From Rhizobium sp. GN54 (GTDB lineage Bacteria > Pseudomonadota > Alphaproteobacteria > Rhizobiales > Rhizobiaceae), in the NCBI RefSeq assembly GCF_021026345.1, contig NZ_JAJNCZ010000001.1:558001-622000 (forward strand): a stretch of DNA of 64,000 nucleotides. Reading direction: 5' to 3'. A program made the translations under genes and the position numbers. Below, piece after piece: positions 7,315-15,866 of this stretch; the stretch's first letter is position 1, and each line of letters begins with the position of its first letter. The notes beneath the pieces were generated by a model. That model was not told where the DNA came from. It made no database searches and saw only the letters and a program-made list of their open reading frames with translations.

Positions 7315-9489
7315 CTACAGCGCCGCCACGCGCCCGTCGGCCGAAAGCGGCTTGGCCTCGTTGAGGTCCTTTGCGATCGAGCGCAGGAGCCTCGTCACGC
7401 CGACCGAGAGCGAGCGCGGGCGCACCAGGGCCGGAAGCGCGTTGTCGGGCTGCTGTTCGGCGGCGGCGGTGGCTGCGCCGGGCGCCTGCGGGCCGGGCAG
7501 CGGGTTCTCTATGCCGGGGATCGCGCGCAGTTCGATGCCCTGGTGGGCATAGTCCATCAGCCGCTTGAAGGTCATCGCCGGCAGCGAGCCGCCGGTCATG
7601 TTGTTGGTCGAGGTGTAGTCGTCGTTGCCGAACCAGACGGCGGTCGTGTAGTTGCCGGTGTAGCCGACGAACCAGGCGTCCCGATAGGCCTGCGTCGTCC
7701 CGGTCTTGCCGCCGGTGACGATGCCGCCGTTGAGCGCCGCCTTGCGGGCGGTGCCGTTGACCGGGATGTTGACGAGCATGCGGTTCATGTCGGCGCTGGC
7801 CCGCTCGGAGAGCACGCGCCCGGCCGGCGGCGCGTCGCGCGCGAAGTCGTAGAGGATGTCGCCGTCATAGTTCAGGATCTGGGTGATGCCGTGCCGGCGT
7901 GACTGCACCCCGCCCGCCGGAAAGACCGCATAGGCGGTCGCCTGGTCGAGCACGGTGACCTCGGAGGTGCCGAGCGGCATCGTCTTGTCGGTGCGGATCG
8001 GCGTCTCCACCCCCATCGCCTTCGCCATGTCGGCGATCGCCTCGGTGCCGAGATAGTCCTTGGCGAGCCGCACCGGGACGGTGTTGATCGAGCGGGCGAT
8101 CGCCGTCATCATCGTCACCCGGCCGGCATAGCTGCGGCCGTAGTTCTGCGGCGACCAGCCTCGCCAGGTGATCGGCGCGTCGACGATGGTGTCCTCCGGC
8201 GTCTTGCCCTTCTCCATCGCCGCCGCATAGGTATAGACCTTGAAGGACGAGCCCGGCTGGCGCAGCGCCTTGGTGGCGCGGTTGAACTGGCTTTCACCGT
8301 AGTCGCGCCCGCCGACCATGGCGCGCACCGCCCCGCCGTTCTCGACCATGACAAGCGCCCCCTGCTTGACGTGGAAGCTCTCGCCATATTGCCGCAAGCC
8401 GGTCTCGACCGATTCCTCGGCCGCCGCCTGCAGGCCGGGATCGATCGTGGTGCGCACGATCAGCGAATGCTGGGCGAAGGGGCGGGCGATGCGCTGGACC
8501 TCCTCGAAGGCCCAGTCGAGGAAGAAGTCGGGCGCGGTCCGCTCCTGCCGGTCGATGACGCTCGCCGGATTCCGCCGCGCGGCGATCACCTGGCCCTCCG
8601 ACATCAGCCGGCCCTGCACGAGGTTGGTCAGGACCTCGTTGGCGCGCGCGCGCGCCGCCGGCAGGTTGACGTGCGGCGCATAGCGGGCAGGAGCCTTGAA
8701 CAGCCCGGCCAGCATGGCGCTTTCGGCGAGATCGACATCGGTGATGTCCTTGCCGAAATAGAACTGCGAGGCCGCCGCCACGCCGAAAGTGCCGCCGCCC
8801 ATGTAGGCGCGGTCGAGATAGAGCCGGAGGATCTCCTTCTTCGACAGGTTCGCCTCCAGCCACAGCGCCAGGAAGGCCTCCTTGATCTTGCGCTCGATCG
8901 TCCGCTCGTTGGTGAGGAACAGGTTCTTGGCGAGCTGCTGCGTCAGGGTCGAGCCGCCCTGCACGACGCCGCCGGCGCGCGCGTTCTCGGTCATGGCGCG
9001 GGCAAGCCCGAGGAAATCGATGCCGAAATGGTCGAAGAAGCGGCGGTCCTCGGTCGCCAGCACCGCCTTGATCAGGTGGTCCGGCAACTGGTCGACCGGC
9101 ACGGAATCCTCGTGGATGATGCCGCGATGGCCGATCTCGTTGCCGTAGCGGTCGAGGAAGGTGACGGCGAAGTCGCTCTGGTTGCGCCAGTTGCCCTTGG
9201 TCTCCTCGAAGGCCGGAAGTGCCAGCGCGAGCAAAAGCACGAAGCCGGCGGTGCCCAGGTTCATGCCTTCGCCGAGGATCTCGAACATCGCCCGCTTCCA
9301 GCCCTTCGTCTGGAAGCGGCGGAAGAAGATGGTGATCTCCTCCCACAGTTCGGCCAGCCGGAAGCCGGCGTTCCAGATGGTGCTGTCGATCCAGCTGTCG
9401 ATCCGCAGGAGGATGTGCCGCCGGCGGCGGCGCGGCTTCTGCTCGGGCCCCGGGGCGTCCAGACGGTCGTCCATATGGTCGTCCTGCAC
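7315..9489 (-). CDS. Class A penicillin-binding protein (PBP1A-type transglycosylase/transpeptidase)
   Basis: A 724-residue bifunctional cell-wall synthase. A basic cytoplasmic N terminus is followed by one membrane anchor (about 78-93, GTAGFVLLLALALPAF). The GT51 glycosyltransferase domain has its catalytic Glu in ATEDRRFFDHFGID (E147) and the GGSTLTQQLAKNLF motif. The transpeptidase domain has SxxK at 414-417 (PGSSFK), SxN at 467-469 (SIN) and KTGT at 595-598. All catalytic motifs are intact. It polymerises lipid II and cross-links peptide stems at the periplasmic face. The C-terminal tail of about 60 residues is Pro/Ala-rich. It is transcribed alone. Confidence 0.95.
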   Translation of the reverse strand: MQDDHMDDRLDAPGPEQKPRRRRRHILLRIDSWIDSTIWNAGFRLAELWEEITIFFRRFQTKGWKRAMFEILGEGMNLGTAGFVLLLALALPAFEETKGNWRNQSDFAVTFLDRYGNEIGHRGIIHEDSVPVDQLPDHLIKAVLATEDRRFFDHFGIDFLGLARAMTENARAGGVVQGGSTLTQQLAKNLFLTNERTIERKIKEAFLALWLEANLSKKEILRLYLDRAYMGGGTFGVAAASQFYFGKDITDVDLAESAMLAGLFKAPARYAPHVNLPAARARANEVLTNLVQGRLMSEGQVIAARRNPASVIDRQERTAPDFFLDWAFEEVQRIARPFAQHSLIVRTTIDPGLQAAAEESVETGLRQYGESFHVKQGALVMVENGGAVRAMVGGRDYGESQFNRATKALRQPGSSFKVYTYAAAMEKGKTPEDTIVDAPITWRGWSPQNYGRSYAGRVTMMTAIARSINTVPVRLAKDYLGTEAIADMAKAMGVETPIRTDKTMPLGTSEVTVLDQATAYAVFPAGGVQSRRHGITQILNYDGDILYDFARDAPPAGRVLSERASADMNRMLVNIPVNGTARKAALNGGIVTGGKTGTTQAYRDAWFVGYTGNYTTAVWFGNDDYTSTNNMTGGSLPAMTFKRLMDYAHQGIELRAIPGIENPLPGPQAPGAATAAAEQQPDNALPALVRPRSLSVGVTRLLRSIAKDLNEAKPLSADGRVAAL

Positions 9490-9748
9490 GGCGGTTCATC
9501 CTCATGCGCGCGCGCCCGGGGCGCGCGATCTCTTGGAAAAGATATCAGGCTATCGCCACCGATAAAACAACAGGGTTTCCGATCCGTTGCGGCCGCGTTC
9601 ACGTTGTCGCGAAGGCTTGCGCGCAGGACACAGTGGGGTGGACAGTGGCGTGGAGCGGTAGGGCCGGAAAGCCGGTTCCGCAGGCCCGTTCTCGCCCGTG
9701 CGGGCGCTTTTGCTTGACCTTTTCGCCCGCGGGGTCCAGTGGACGGGA

Positions 9749-10264
9749 ATGAGCGCGAAGAACGAGGTGAAGAAGGCCCCCGTTGCCGACGGTTCCGGCG
9801 ACGATGCGCCCTTCTGGCGGACCAAGACGCTGTCCGAGATGTCGGACGGCGAATGGGAGAGCCTGTGCGACGGCTGCGGGCTCTGTTGCCTCAACAAGCT
9901 CGAGGACTGGGACACCGGCGAGGTCGTCTGGACCTCGATCCGCTGTCAGTTGCTCGACGAGCACAGCTGTCGCTGCAAGGACTACGAAAACCGCCAGGCG
10001 ACCGTGCCCGACTGCATCCGCCTGACGGTGAAGTCGGTGGCCGAGATCTCCTGGCTGCCGCCCACCTGCGGCTATCGCCTCGTCCGCGACGGCCACGACC
10101 TCTACTGGTGGCATCCGCTCGTCTCCGGCGATCCCGAGACGGTGCACCAGGCCGGTATCTCCGCCCGCGGCCGCACCGTGGATGAAGTGGGCATCGACGT
10201 CGAGGACTACGAGGACTATCTCGTCACCTGGCCGCTGGAGGTGGGCAAGGCGGCCAAGCGCTAG
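9749..10264 (+). CDS. YcgN/UPF0260 family cysteine-cluster protein
   Basis: A 171-residue soluble protein. The N-terminal half carries a dense cysteine cluster ([11 protein letters not shown], about residues 40-50), followed by [18 protein letters not shown] and the late CIRLT and PPTCGYRL cysteines. This is the pattern of the YkgJ/YcgN zinc- or iron-binding family. The ATG at 9749 ([11 protein letters not shown]) was chosen over an upstream in-frame ATG at 9698, whose extra residues are atypical. Length agrees with UPF0260 members. The cellular role is unknown. Confidence 0.9.
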   Translation: MSAKNEVKKAPVADGSGDDAPFWRTKTLSEMSDGEWESLCDGCGLCCLNKLEDWDTGEVVWTSIRCQLLDEHSCRCKDYENRQATVPDCIRLTVKSVAEISWLPPTCGYRLVRDGHDLYWWHPLVSGDPETVHQAGISARGRTVDEVGIDVEDYEDYLVTWPLEVGKAAKR

Positions 10265-10444
10265 CCGCGGCAGTCTCCGTCGTCCCGCGCCGCCTGCCAG
10301 CCGCAGTTGCGGTCCTCCCGCAATGCCCGCGGCGATCACGCAAAAGTCATCGCGTCCATGCCATTCGTCATCTTCGAGCCCTAGAGCGGTCACGGGCGGC
10401 TCCTATCTTTCTCCCCGTAGGGACGAATGCCAAGGAGAAACAGA

Positions 10445-11224
10445 ATGATAACCGATATTCATCAGACCCGTTCCGGAGGATTGCGCAAGGCGCTGGTGCT
10501 GGCGCTCGCCCTGCCGCTGGCGCTGCCCATGGCCGGTGCCGGCGCGCTGCCGGCGCTGGCGCAGGACGCAAGCCCGCCGCCGGCCGTCTCCGGCGAGCGC
10601 GGACAGGACATGTCGAAACGGGAAGCCCGCATGGATCGCGGCCACGGCGACCGCGGCATGGACCACGACCGTCGCGGCTACCGGCACGGCGGCGACCGGG
10701 ACCGCGACCGGGCCCGCGCCCATCGCTGGCACCACCAGTGGTCGGGCGAGCGGCTGGCGACGCGCCTTGCCGCAGCCGAGGTCGCAGCCGGCATCAAGAC
10801 GTCCCAGCTCGACGCCTGGCGCAGTTTCACCGCGGTTCTCGTCGATTTCGCAACCCCCATGCCGCATCGCGGCCGCCCCGGCGGACCGGGCGATCCCGGC
10901 GAGGGGATGCCGATGGAAGACCGGATGGACGACACGAGCGCCGGCGACACGCCGGCCGTCGGCCAGCAGGCGGCACCGGGCGATGCGCCGGCAGCCGGCA
11001 CGGGCGAACAGGTCACCCGTCCCGATAGCCCCCGCCTCGGCCGCAGCCGGCCCTCCGGCTTCGATTTCCTCGACCGGGTGATCCTGCGCGTGGAGGACCG
11101 GGCGGCGAAGGCCGAGCGGTTGAAGACGGCCAAGAGCGAGCTCGAAGCCGTACTGGAACCGGGCCAGCGCGAGATCATCGAGCGCTACCTGACCCCGAAG
11201 CGCGGCCACGGCAAAAAGCGCTAG
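10445..11224 (+). CDS. Exported Spy/LTXXQ-like hypothetical protein
   Basis: A 259-residue protein with a clear signal peptide (KALVLALALPLALPMAGAGA, cleavage near ALAQDA). The mature part starts with a His/Arg/Asp-rich low-complexity stretch. Two helical blocks follow: TRLAAAEVAAGIKTSQLDAW, and KTAKSELEAVLEPGQREIIE near the end. Paired helices around a Leu-x-x-x-Gln-type motif resemble periplasmic Spy/CpxP-like proteins of Rhizobiales, but the similarity is weak. The ATG has a good ribosome site (CCAAGGAGAAACAG). Possible metal binding through the His-rich region is an inference. Confidence 0.65.
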   Translation: MITDIHQTRSGGLRKALVLALALPLALPMAGAGALPALAQDASPPPAVSGERGQDMSKREARMDRGHGDRGMDHDRRGYRHGGDRDRDRARAHRWHHQWSGERLATRLAAAEVAAGIKTSQLDAWRSFTAVLVDFATPMPHRGRPGGPGDPGEGMPMEDRMDDTSAGDTPAVGQQAAPGDAPAAGTGEQVTRPDSPRLGRSRPSGFDFLDRVILRVEDRAAKAERLKTAKSELEAVLEPGQREIIERYLTPKRGHGKKR

Positions 11225-11295
11225 CCACAGGCCCGGCCGCCGGGTCACAGAGACGACGGATTGTGGCGGGGCGGCATGCACCAAGTGGGCGGCAC

Positions 11296-11430
11296 GTCCG
11301 CCCCTCATCCGCCTGCCGGCACCTTCTCCCCGTGAACGGGGAGAAGGACGATGGCCGCGACGCCTCCGTCCCCCTCTCCCCGCCTGCGGGGAGAGGGTCG
11401 GGGTGAGGGGCAGCGCGAGGTGTGAGGTGA
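11296..11430. repeat. Intergenic palindromic repeats (type B)
   Basis: Two adjacent type B units fill the middle of the 329-base gap before the nitrilase gene. At 11300-11350 is CCGCCCCTCATCCGCCTGCC followed by GGCACCTTCTCCCCGTGAAC. At about 11369-11410 is CCCCCTCTCCCCGCCTGCGG with GGTCGGGGTGAGGGGCAGCG. Both can fold into GC-rich hairpins. The gap otherwise shows nothing coding. Confidence 0.75.
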
Positions 11431-11553
11431 GGGGCGGGTGAACGTCGATCCGAAGATGGCCGCAAGCGGACAATCCGCCGTCGGCCTGCAGCGTTGTGCC
11501 TGGATGCATGGCGCTGCAGGAACTGCGGAGCCGGAGTAGCAGGTTTCGTCGCG

Positions 11554-12393
11554 TCAGAACGCGTCCCGCGCCCGGCTTCGCGGATCGTCGCTTCCGTTCT
11601 GCCGGTAGATCCCGCCCTCCCGCGCCAGCGCCCGCCAGGGGCGGGCCTTCCGCAGCACTGTCTCGTAGGCCGGGTCGTCCCTGTCGAGCACGGCGGTCGC
11701 AATCGCCGCCTCCGCCGCCTGCGGCCCATGCGCCGCCGTCTTGCCGTCCGGGCCGAGGATGCCCGCCGGGCTGCGGTCGCCGACCGTCTGCGCCGGGGTG
11801 GCGGCGCTGATCCAGAGGCAGTTCAGGGCCGCATGCGCCCGAAGCGCGATCAGGAACCGCACGGGGATGCCCCAGGAGGAAAACAGCACGGCATCGACGC
11901 CTTGCCGCTCGTAGCCGGAAAACACCTCGAAGAACTGCGCCTCGATGCAGATCGCGCAACCGAAGCGGTAGCCGTCGACCGCAAAGGTGACCGGCTCGGT
12001 CCCGGGCGTGTACCACCCCTGCAACTCGCTGTTCGAGAGATAGCGCTTGTCGTAGCGGGTGAAGAGTTCGCCGGCATCGGACAGGACGTAGAGGCTGTTG
12101 TGCGGTGGAAGACCGCCCGAGAGCCGGTGCGCGCCGCCGACGACCGCGAAGATCCGCAGCCGCCGGCAAAGGGCGGCGATCGCGCGCAGCTCGGCTTCCT
12201 GTGCCGCCCAGTCGAAGCGCGCCCAGGCCTCGGGATGGTCGATCTGGGCCTTGGCATAGCCCGACAGCGCGCCCTCGCAGAAATGGACGAGCCGTGCTCC
12301 GTCCCTGGCCGCCGCCGCGATCATGCCCCGTATGGCCTCCCCGTTGGCGGCGATGGCGGCGGAAACGGCGGTCTGGGCTGCGGCGATCTTCAA
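11554..12393 (-). CDS. Carbon-nitrogen hydrolase (nitrilase superfamily)
   Basis: A 279-residue protein of the nitrilase fold with the complete Glu-Lys-Cys triad: E40 in HFCEGALSG, K116 in YDKRYLS and C149 in CAICIEAQFF. Such enzymes hydrolyse amides or nitriles through a thioester on the cysteine. The start is a TTG at 12393 (giving MKIAAAQTAV), because the family begins at this beta strand; upstream in-frame ATG codons add more than 100 residues with no family features. The substrate cannot be told. It is convergent with the repeat-filled region and is not in an obvious operon. Confidence 0.85.
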   Translation of the reverse strand: MKIAAAQTAVSAAIAANGEAIRGMIAAAARDGARLVHFCEGALSGYAKAQIDHPEAWARFDWAAQEAELRAIAALCRRLRIFAVVGGAHRLSGGLPPHNSLYVLSDAGELFTRYDKRYLSNSELQGWYTPGTEPVTFAVDGYRFGCAICIEAQFFEVFSGYERQGVDAVLFSSWGIPVRFLIALRAHAALNCLWISAATPAQTVGDRSPAGILGPDGKTAAHGPQAAEAAIATAVLDRDDPAYETVLRKARPWRALAREGGIYRQNGSDDPRSRARDAF

Positions 12394-12676
12394 GGCGGGC
12401 GTCTCCTGTCTGCGCGAGTCGCATTGTCGATGCGAACGCTGCGACATGAAACCGGAAATCGCGCCGGCGGACGATTGAGGCCGGAATGCCGCCGGCGGCC
12501 GGGACATCCGCGTAGGAATGAAAACCACACGCGACGGCCCTGCCGCCCCACCGCCGTTGCAGGCCGGGATCGGCGCTGCCCGCCGTTGACGGCCGTCGGC
12601 GTTCCGGGCTAGCCCAATGCAGGAGCCATGCGCCGGGACCACGCGGCCGTGCATTGGGCGTTTTGGAGCAAGAGGC

Positions 12677-13639
12677 ATGACGAAACGGGACAGCTTGAAG
12701 GCGCGCCTGCGGCAGGCCGAGGCGCTGCGCGAGGAGGGGCGCTTCGAGGCGGCGCTGGAGATCCTGGAGGCGGTGGCCGCCGACCCGGAGAACGGCGCGC
12801 TCGGCCCGGCCACCGTGCTCGGCCTGCCGCGGCCGCTGCACTCGGCCTTCCTCAAGGTGGCCAAGCGCCGGGGCGACCCGGTCGCCCGCATCGGCTACCA
12901 GCACACGCTCGTTCCGCCGCCGCGCCTGCTCGCGCCGTTCGGCCGCTTCACCTCCGGGGAACGCCGCGCGATCGCCGAGGCCGGCCGTAGGCCTGTCCCG
13001 CACCTGCTGCACCAGGTCTGGATCGGCACGGCCGCCCTGCCGGCGGCGACTGCCGCCTGGGCCGACCATGCCGCGCGGCACGGCTATGAATATCGTCTCT
13101 GGCGCGAGGCCGATCTCGCCGCACTCGGCATCGACGCCCATCCGGTCTTCGCCGCGATGCTGGCGGCCGGCGACCTGCCGGGCGCGGTCGACGTCGCCCG
13201 CTACCTGATCCTTCAGCGCTTCGGCGGCATCTATCTCGACTGCGACTGGTATCCCGCCCGCCGCGATATCCCCTTCCATGCGGTCCTGCCGCTCACCGGG
13301 CTTTCGGTTCTGGCGGAGGATATTCCGCGCGACACCGGCGCGGGCAGCCTGCTTCTCGCCAACTCCTTCATCGCCGCCCCCCCGGGCCATCCCGCCATCG
13401 GCCGCATCCTCGAAGCGCTTCCGCAGGCCGCGGCCGCCCTTCCGGGTGCGCCGGCCTGGTGGTCTACCGGCCCGCTGCTCTTCACCGTTGTCTGCCGCGG
13501 CGGCGCCGTCACGATCGCCGACGCCGCCCTCGTCGCCGGCACGCTCCCCCGCGGAGCGCCGGTCGAAGACGTGCTTGCGCTGTGCGAAGAAGCCGAACGC
13601 ACCGACGGCGGCCTGCTGGTCGCCTGGAAGCCCTGGTAG
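12677..13639 (+). CDS. Glycosyltransferase family 32-like protein
   Basis: A 320-residue protein with a GT32 sugar-transferase core. The features are IPHLLHQVWIG-like LLHQVWIGT (about 110-118), VDVARYLILQRFGGIYLDCD (171-190, holding the DxD metal and nucleotide-sugar site) and a WWSTGPLLF segment. The N-terminal 100 residues are helical and resemble a short repeat or capping region. The ATG at 12677 follows a purine-rich site (GCAAGAGGC). This class adds sugars to lipid or polysaccharide acceptors. Donor and acceptor are unknown. It is a single gene. Confidence 0.85.
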   Translation: MTKRDSLKARLRQAEALREEGRFEAALEILEAVAADPENGALGPATVLGLPRPLHSAFLKVAKRRGDPVARIGYQHTLVPPPRLLAPFGRFTSGERRAIAEAGRRPVPHLLHQVWIGTAALPAATAAWADHAARHGYEYRLWREADLAALGIDAHPVFAAMLAAGDLPGAVDVARYLILQRFGGIYLDCDWYPARRDIPFHAVLPLTGLSVLAEDIPRDTGAGSLLLANSFIAAPPGHPAIGRILEALPQAAAALPGAPAWWSTGPLLFTVVCRGGAVTIADAALVAGTLPRGAPVEDVLALCEEAERTDGGLLVAWKPW

Positions 13640-13689
13640 GGGCGTCGATGCTCGTCGGTGCTGACGGGATGGATCGCGACGCTGCCGCA

Positions 13690-13815
13690 ACCGTCCTTCT
13701 CCCCGCCTGCGGGGAGAAGGTGCCGGCAGGCGGATGAGGGGCGCCCCGCTGCCACCTTACGGCACGGAAAAGAACATGCCCCTCACCCCGCAAACGGGAA
13801 GGGAGAGGGGCGAAG
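13690..13815. repeat. Palindromic repeats (type B), reverse copy and half copy
   Basis: At 13695-13742 a type B unit is present in reverse orientation (CCTTCTCCCCGCCTGCGGGG, then AAGGTGCCGGCAGGCGGATG). A second half unit (CCCCTCACCCCGCAAACGGG, then AGGGAGAGGGG) lies at about 13779-13810. They fill the space between the GT32 gene and the nucleotidyltransferase gene. Confidence 0.7.
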
Positions 13816-13860
13816 CGCCGCTATCAAGCAAGGCCATGCGGCTGATGGAGTGGAGGACGG

Positions 13861-14634
13861 ATGCAATCGGTGGGAATTTCCAGGCAGGTCCAGGATACCG
13901 TCTCGGCGCTTTCCGAACTTTTCGAAGATGCGCTTCTCGGCATCTATCTGCATGGCTCGGCAGTGCAGAGCCGGTTGCAGCCGCAAAGCGATGTCGACAT
14001 CCTCGTGGTCGTCGCAGGACCGGTGACGGAACGCCAGCGCCGCGCCCTTGTGACTGCGCTTCTGCGCCTTTCAGGGCGTCATCCCCGTCGTGAGCCGGAG
14101 CCGAGATGTCTCGAGGTCATGGTGTTCGATTTCAACGGGCAAGGCATGCATCTCTATCCGGCGCAGGCGGAAATAGTCTATGGCGAGTGGCTTCGCGATG
14201 CGTTCGAGACCGGGGAGACAGCCGGCCCGGCGAGCGACCCCGAGAACACCATCGTCCTCGCGCAGGCGCGGGAAAATGCGATACCGCTGTTCGGTCCCGA
14301 AGCCGTCGAACTGCTCCCCGAAGTGTCGGCCGGTGCGATCCGCGCGGCCATGCGCGAGGGCCTTCCCGCCCTGCTGGACGGATTGCAGGGAGACGAGCGG
14401 AACGTCTTGCTGACGCTTGCCCGGATGTGGCGGACATCCGAACACGGCGACTTCGTCTCGAAGGATGCCGCCGCCGCCTGGGCCCGCCCACGGCTTCCAG
14501 GGCGGCATGCCTTGATCCTCGACCATGCGCGAAGGGCGTATCTCGGAGAGATCGTCGATACATGGACCGACAGGCAGGCGGCTGCGAGATCGGCTGCGGA
14601 ACATATGCGCGGGCAGATCGCCCTTCTGCTTTGA
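13861..14634 (+). CDS. AadA-like aminoglycoside nucleotidyltransferase
   Basis: A 257-residue protein of the ANT(3'')/AadA type. The nucleotidyltransferase core HGSAVQSRLQPQSDVDILVV holds the GS and DxD ATP/metal site, followed by the LEVMVF strand with the likely catalytic Glu. The C-terminal DUF4111 half follows AadA closely (GDERNVLLTLARMW, then SKDAAAAWARPRLP, then ARRAYLGE). Length equals that of AadA. The expected reaction is AMP transfer to streptomycin or spectinomycin, but chromosomal homologues may act on other substrates. No integron or transposon sequence surrounds it and its GC content matches its neighbours, so it looks native. Confidence 0.85.
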   Translation: MQSVGISRQVQDTVSALSELFEDALLGIYLHGSAVQSRLQPQSDVDILVVVAGPVTERQRRALVTALLRLSGRHPRREPEPRCLEVMVFDFNGQGMHLYPAQAEIVYGEWLRDAFETGETAGPASDPENTIVLAQARENAIPLFGPEAVELLPEVSAGAIRAAMREGLPALLDGLQGDERNVLLTLARMWRTSEHGDFVSKDAAAAWARPRLPGRHALILDHARRAYLGEIVDTWTDRQAAARSAAEHMRGQIALLL

Positions 14635-14678
14635 GGCGCCCGCAGGGACGGCGGAGTGCTACCGAACTTCCACCCCGC

Positions 14679-15656
14679 TCACTGCACCAGCGCGCAGGCC
14701 GCCTCGTCGCGCAGGACGTCGATGCAGTCGGGCGAGCGGCGGAAGTCGTCGTAGTAGAGCGTCCACTGGCCGGCGCCGGCGGCGCGGTAGGGGCCGAACT
14801 TGAAGTACTGGTTCTCGCCGAGGCCGTGATCGTTGTGGCCGATGAAGCCCTTGGCGGTGACGATCCACTGGCCGTTGGCGAAGAGCTCGACGCGCCCGTC
14901 GCCGTCCGGACCGGGATGGGAATAGACGGCGAAGTCGATCCAGCCGGAATCGGGGGTCGGCAGCGGGTTTCCGTGACTGGTCAGGATCAGCTTGTCGGTG
15001 CAGCCGGGAAAGACCCCGCCGTCTTCCACGGGCCGCCATTGGTCGTCATGAGCGATGAGCGAGCGCATCTGGTTGGCCTCCGGGCGCAGCCAGACCGGCG
15101 CCTGGCCGCCCGCGCAGGTGGCGACGCCGCCCTCCGTGGTGGCCTCGGTTCCCGGCTGGTAATTGCTCTCGATCGTGGCGAACAGCCGGCCGTTGTCGAG
15201 CCGCAGCGCCAGGAACGGGCTGAAGTCGCCCTCGGCATCCGGGCCGATCTCGCGCTTCCACTGCGCGATCAGGTAGCGGTGGTCGTCCTGCGGGATCGGA
15301 TCGCCGAACTTCACCGCAAAGCCGAACCAGACGCCCTTGTCATAGGGCACCCGCAGCGCCGTCTCCTCCCAGATCTCCGCCCTCTCGCTGCAACCCTCGC
15401 TGTCGGGCTTGCACAGCGGGCGGACGCTGAGTTCCAGCGCGCCGGTGCCGACCTTCTTCTCCACGCTCTGGAAGGTCGCCGTGCCCGCCTTCTGCTCGGC
15501 ATTCTTGCGATAGTAGAGGCCGCCGGTCTCGGCAAAACCGGTGCCGTCGAAGCCGTCGTGCAGCTTGCGCGAGGCGGCGTCCTCGGCCGTCGCGGGAACG
15601 GCCGCGCCGAGAAGGACGGAAACGGCAATGAGGCGGCGGATGAGGGGCAAGGTCAT
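14679..15656 (-). CDS. Secreted polysaccharide lyase-like protein (heparin-lyase fold)
   Basis: A 325-residue protein with a signal peptide (LIRRLIAVSVLLGAAVPATA). The mature domain resembles the Polysacc_lyase family (PF14099, a jelly-roll fold of the heparin lyase I/glucuronan lyase type). It has GLYYRKNAEQ, SERAEIWEETALRVPYDKG, YLIAQWKREIG, WIDFAVYSHPGPDGDGRVEL and QYFKFGPYR. Such proteins cleave uronic-acid polysaccharides by beta elimination outside the cytoplasm. The ATG at 15656 (MTLPLIRRL) was chosen because it begins the signal peptide. A clear paralogue lies at 32527-33477. The substrate is unknown. Confidence 0.8.
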   Translation of the reverse strand: MTLPLIRRLIAVSVLLGAAVPATAEDAASRKLHDGFDGTGFAETGGLYYRKNAEQKAGTATFQSVEKKVGTGALELSVRPLCKPDSEGCSERAEIWEETALRVPYDKGVWFGFAVKFGDPIPQDDHRYLIAQWKREIGPDAEGDFSPFLALRLDNGRLFATIESNYQPGTEATTEGGVATCAGGQAPVWLRPEANQMRSLIAHDDQWRPVEDGGVFPGCTDKLILTSHGNPLPTPDSGWIDFAVYSHPGPDGDGRVELFANGQWIVTAKGFIGHNDHGLGENQYFKFGPYRAAGAGQWTLYYDDFRRSPDCIDVLRDEAACALVQ

Positions 15657-15866
15657 GGCGGGCTCTCTGTTTGGGCGCTTCGGGCGGGCTCTCTGGCGGA
15701 CTTTCTGGCGGACGCATGGCGGGCCGGACAGCACACAACTAGCGTAAAAATGGTTTTCGGCCTATCAATTTCGCGCGAGGATCGCTTCCGGATTTCAAGG
15801 CGTTAGCGCGGCTGCGGCTGTCACGGCGGCTTCCCTTCGGCGCCCGATGGCTCTAAACCGTGGGAC

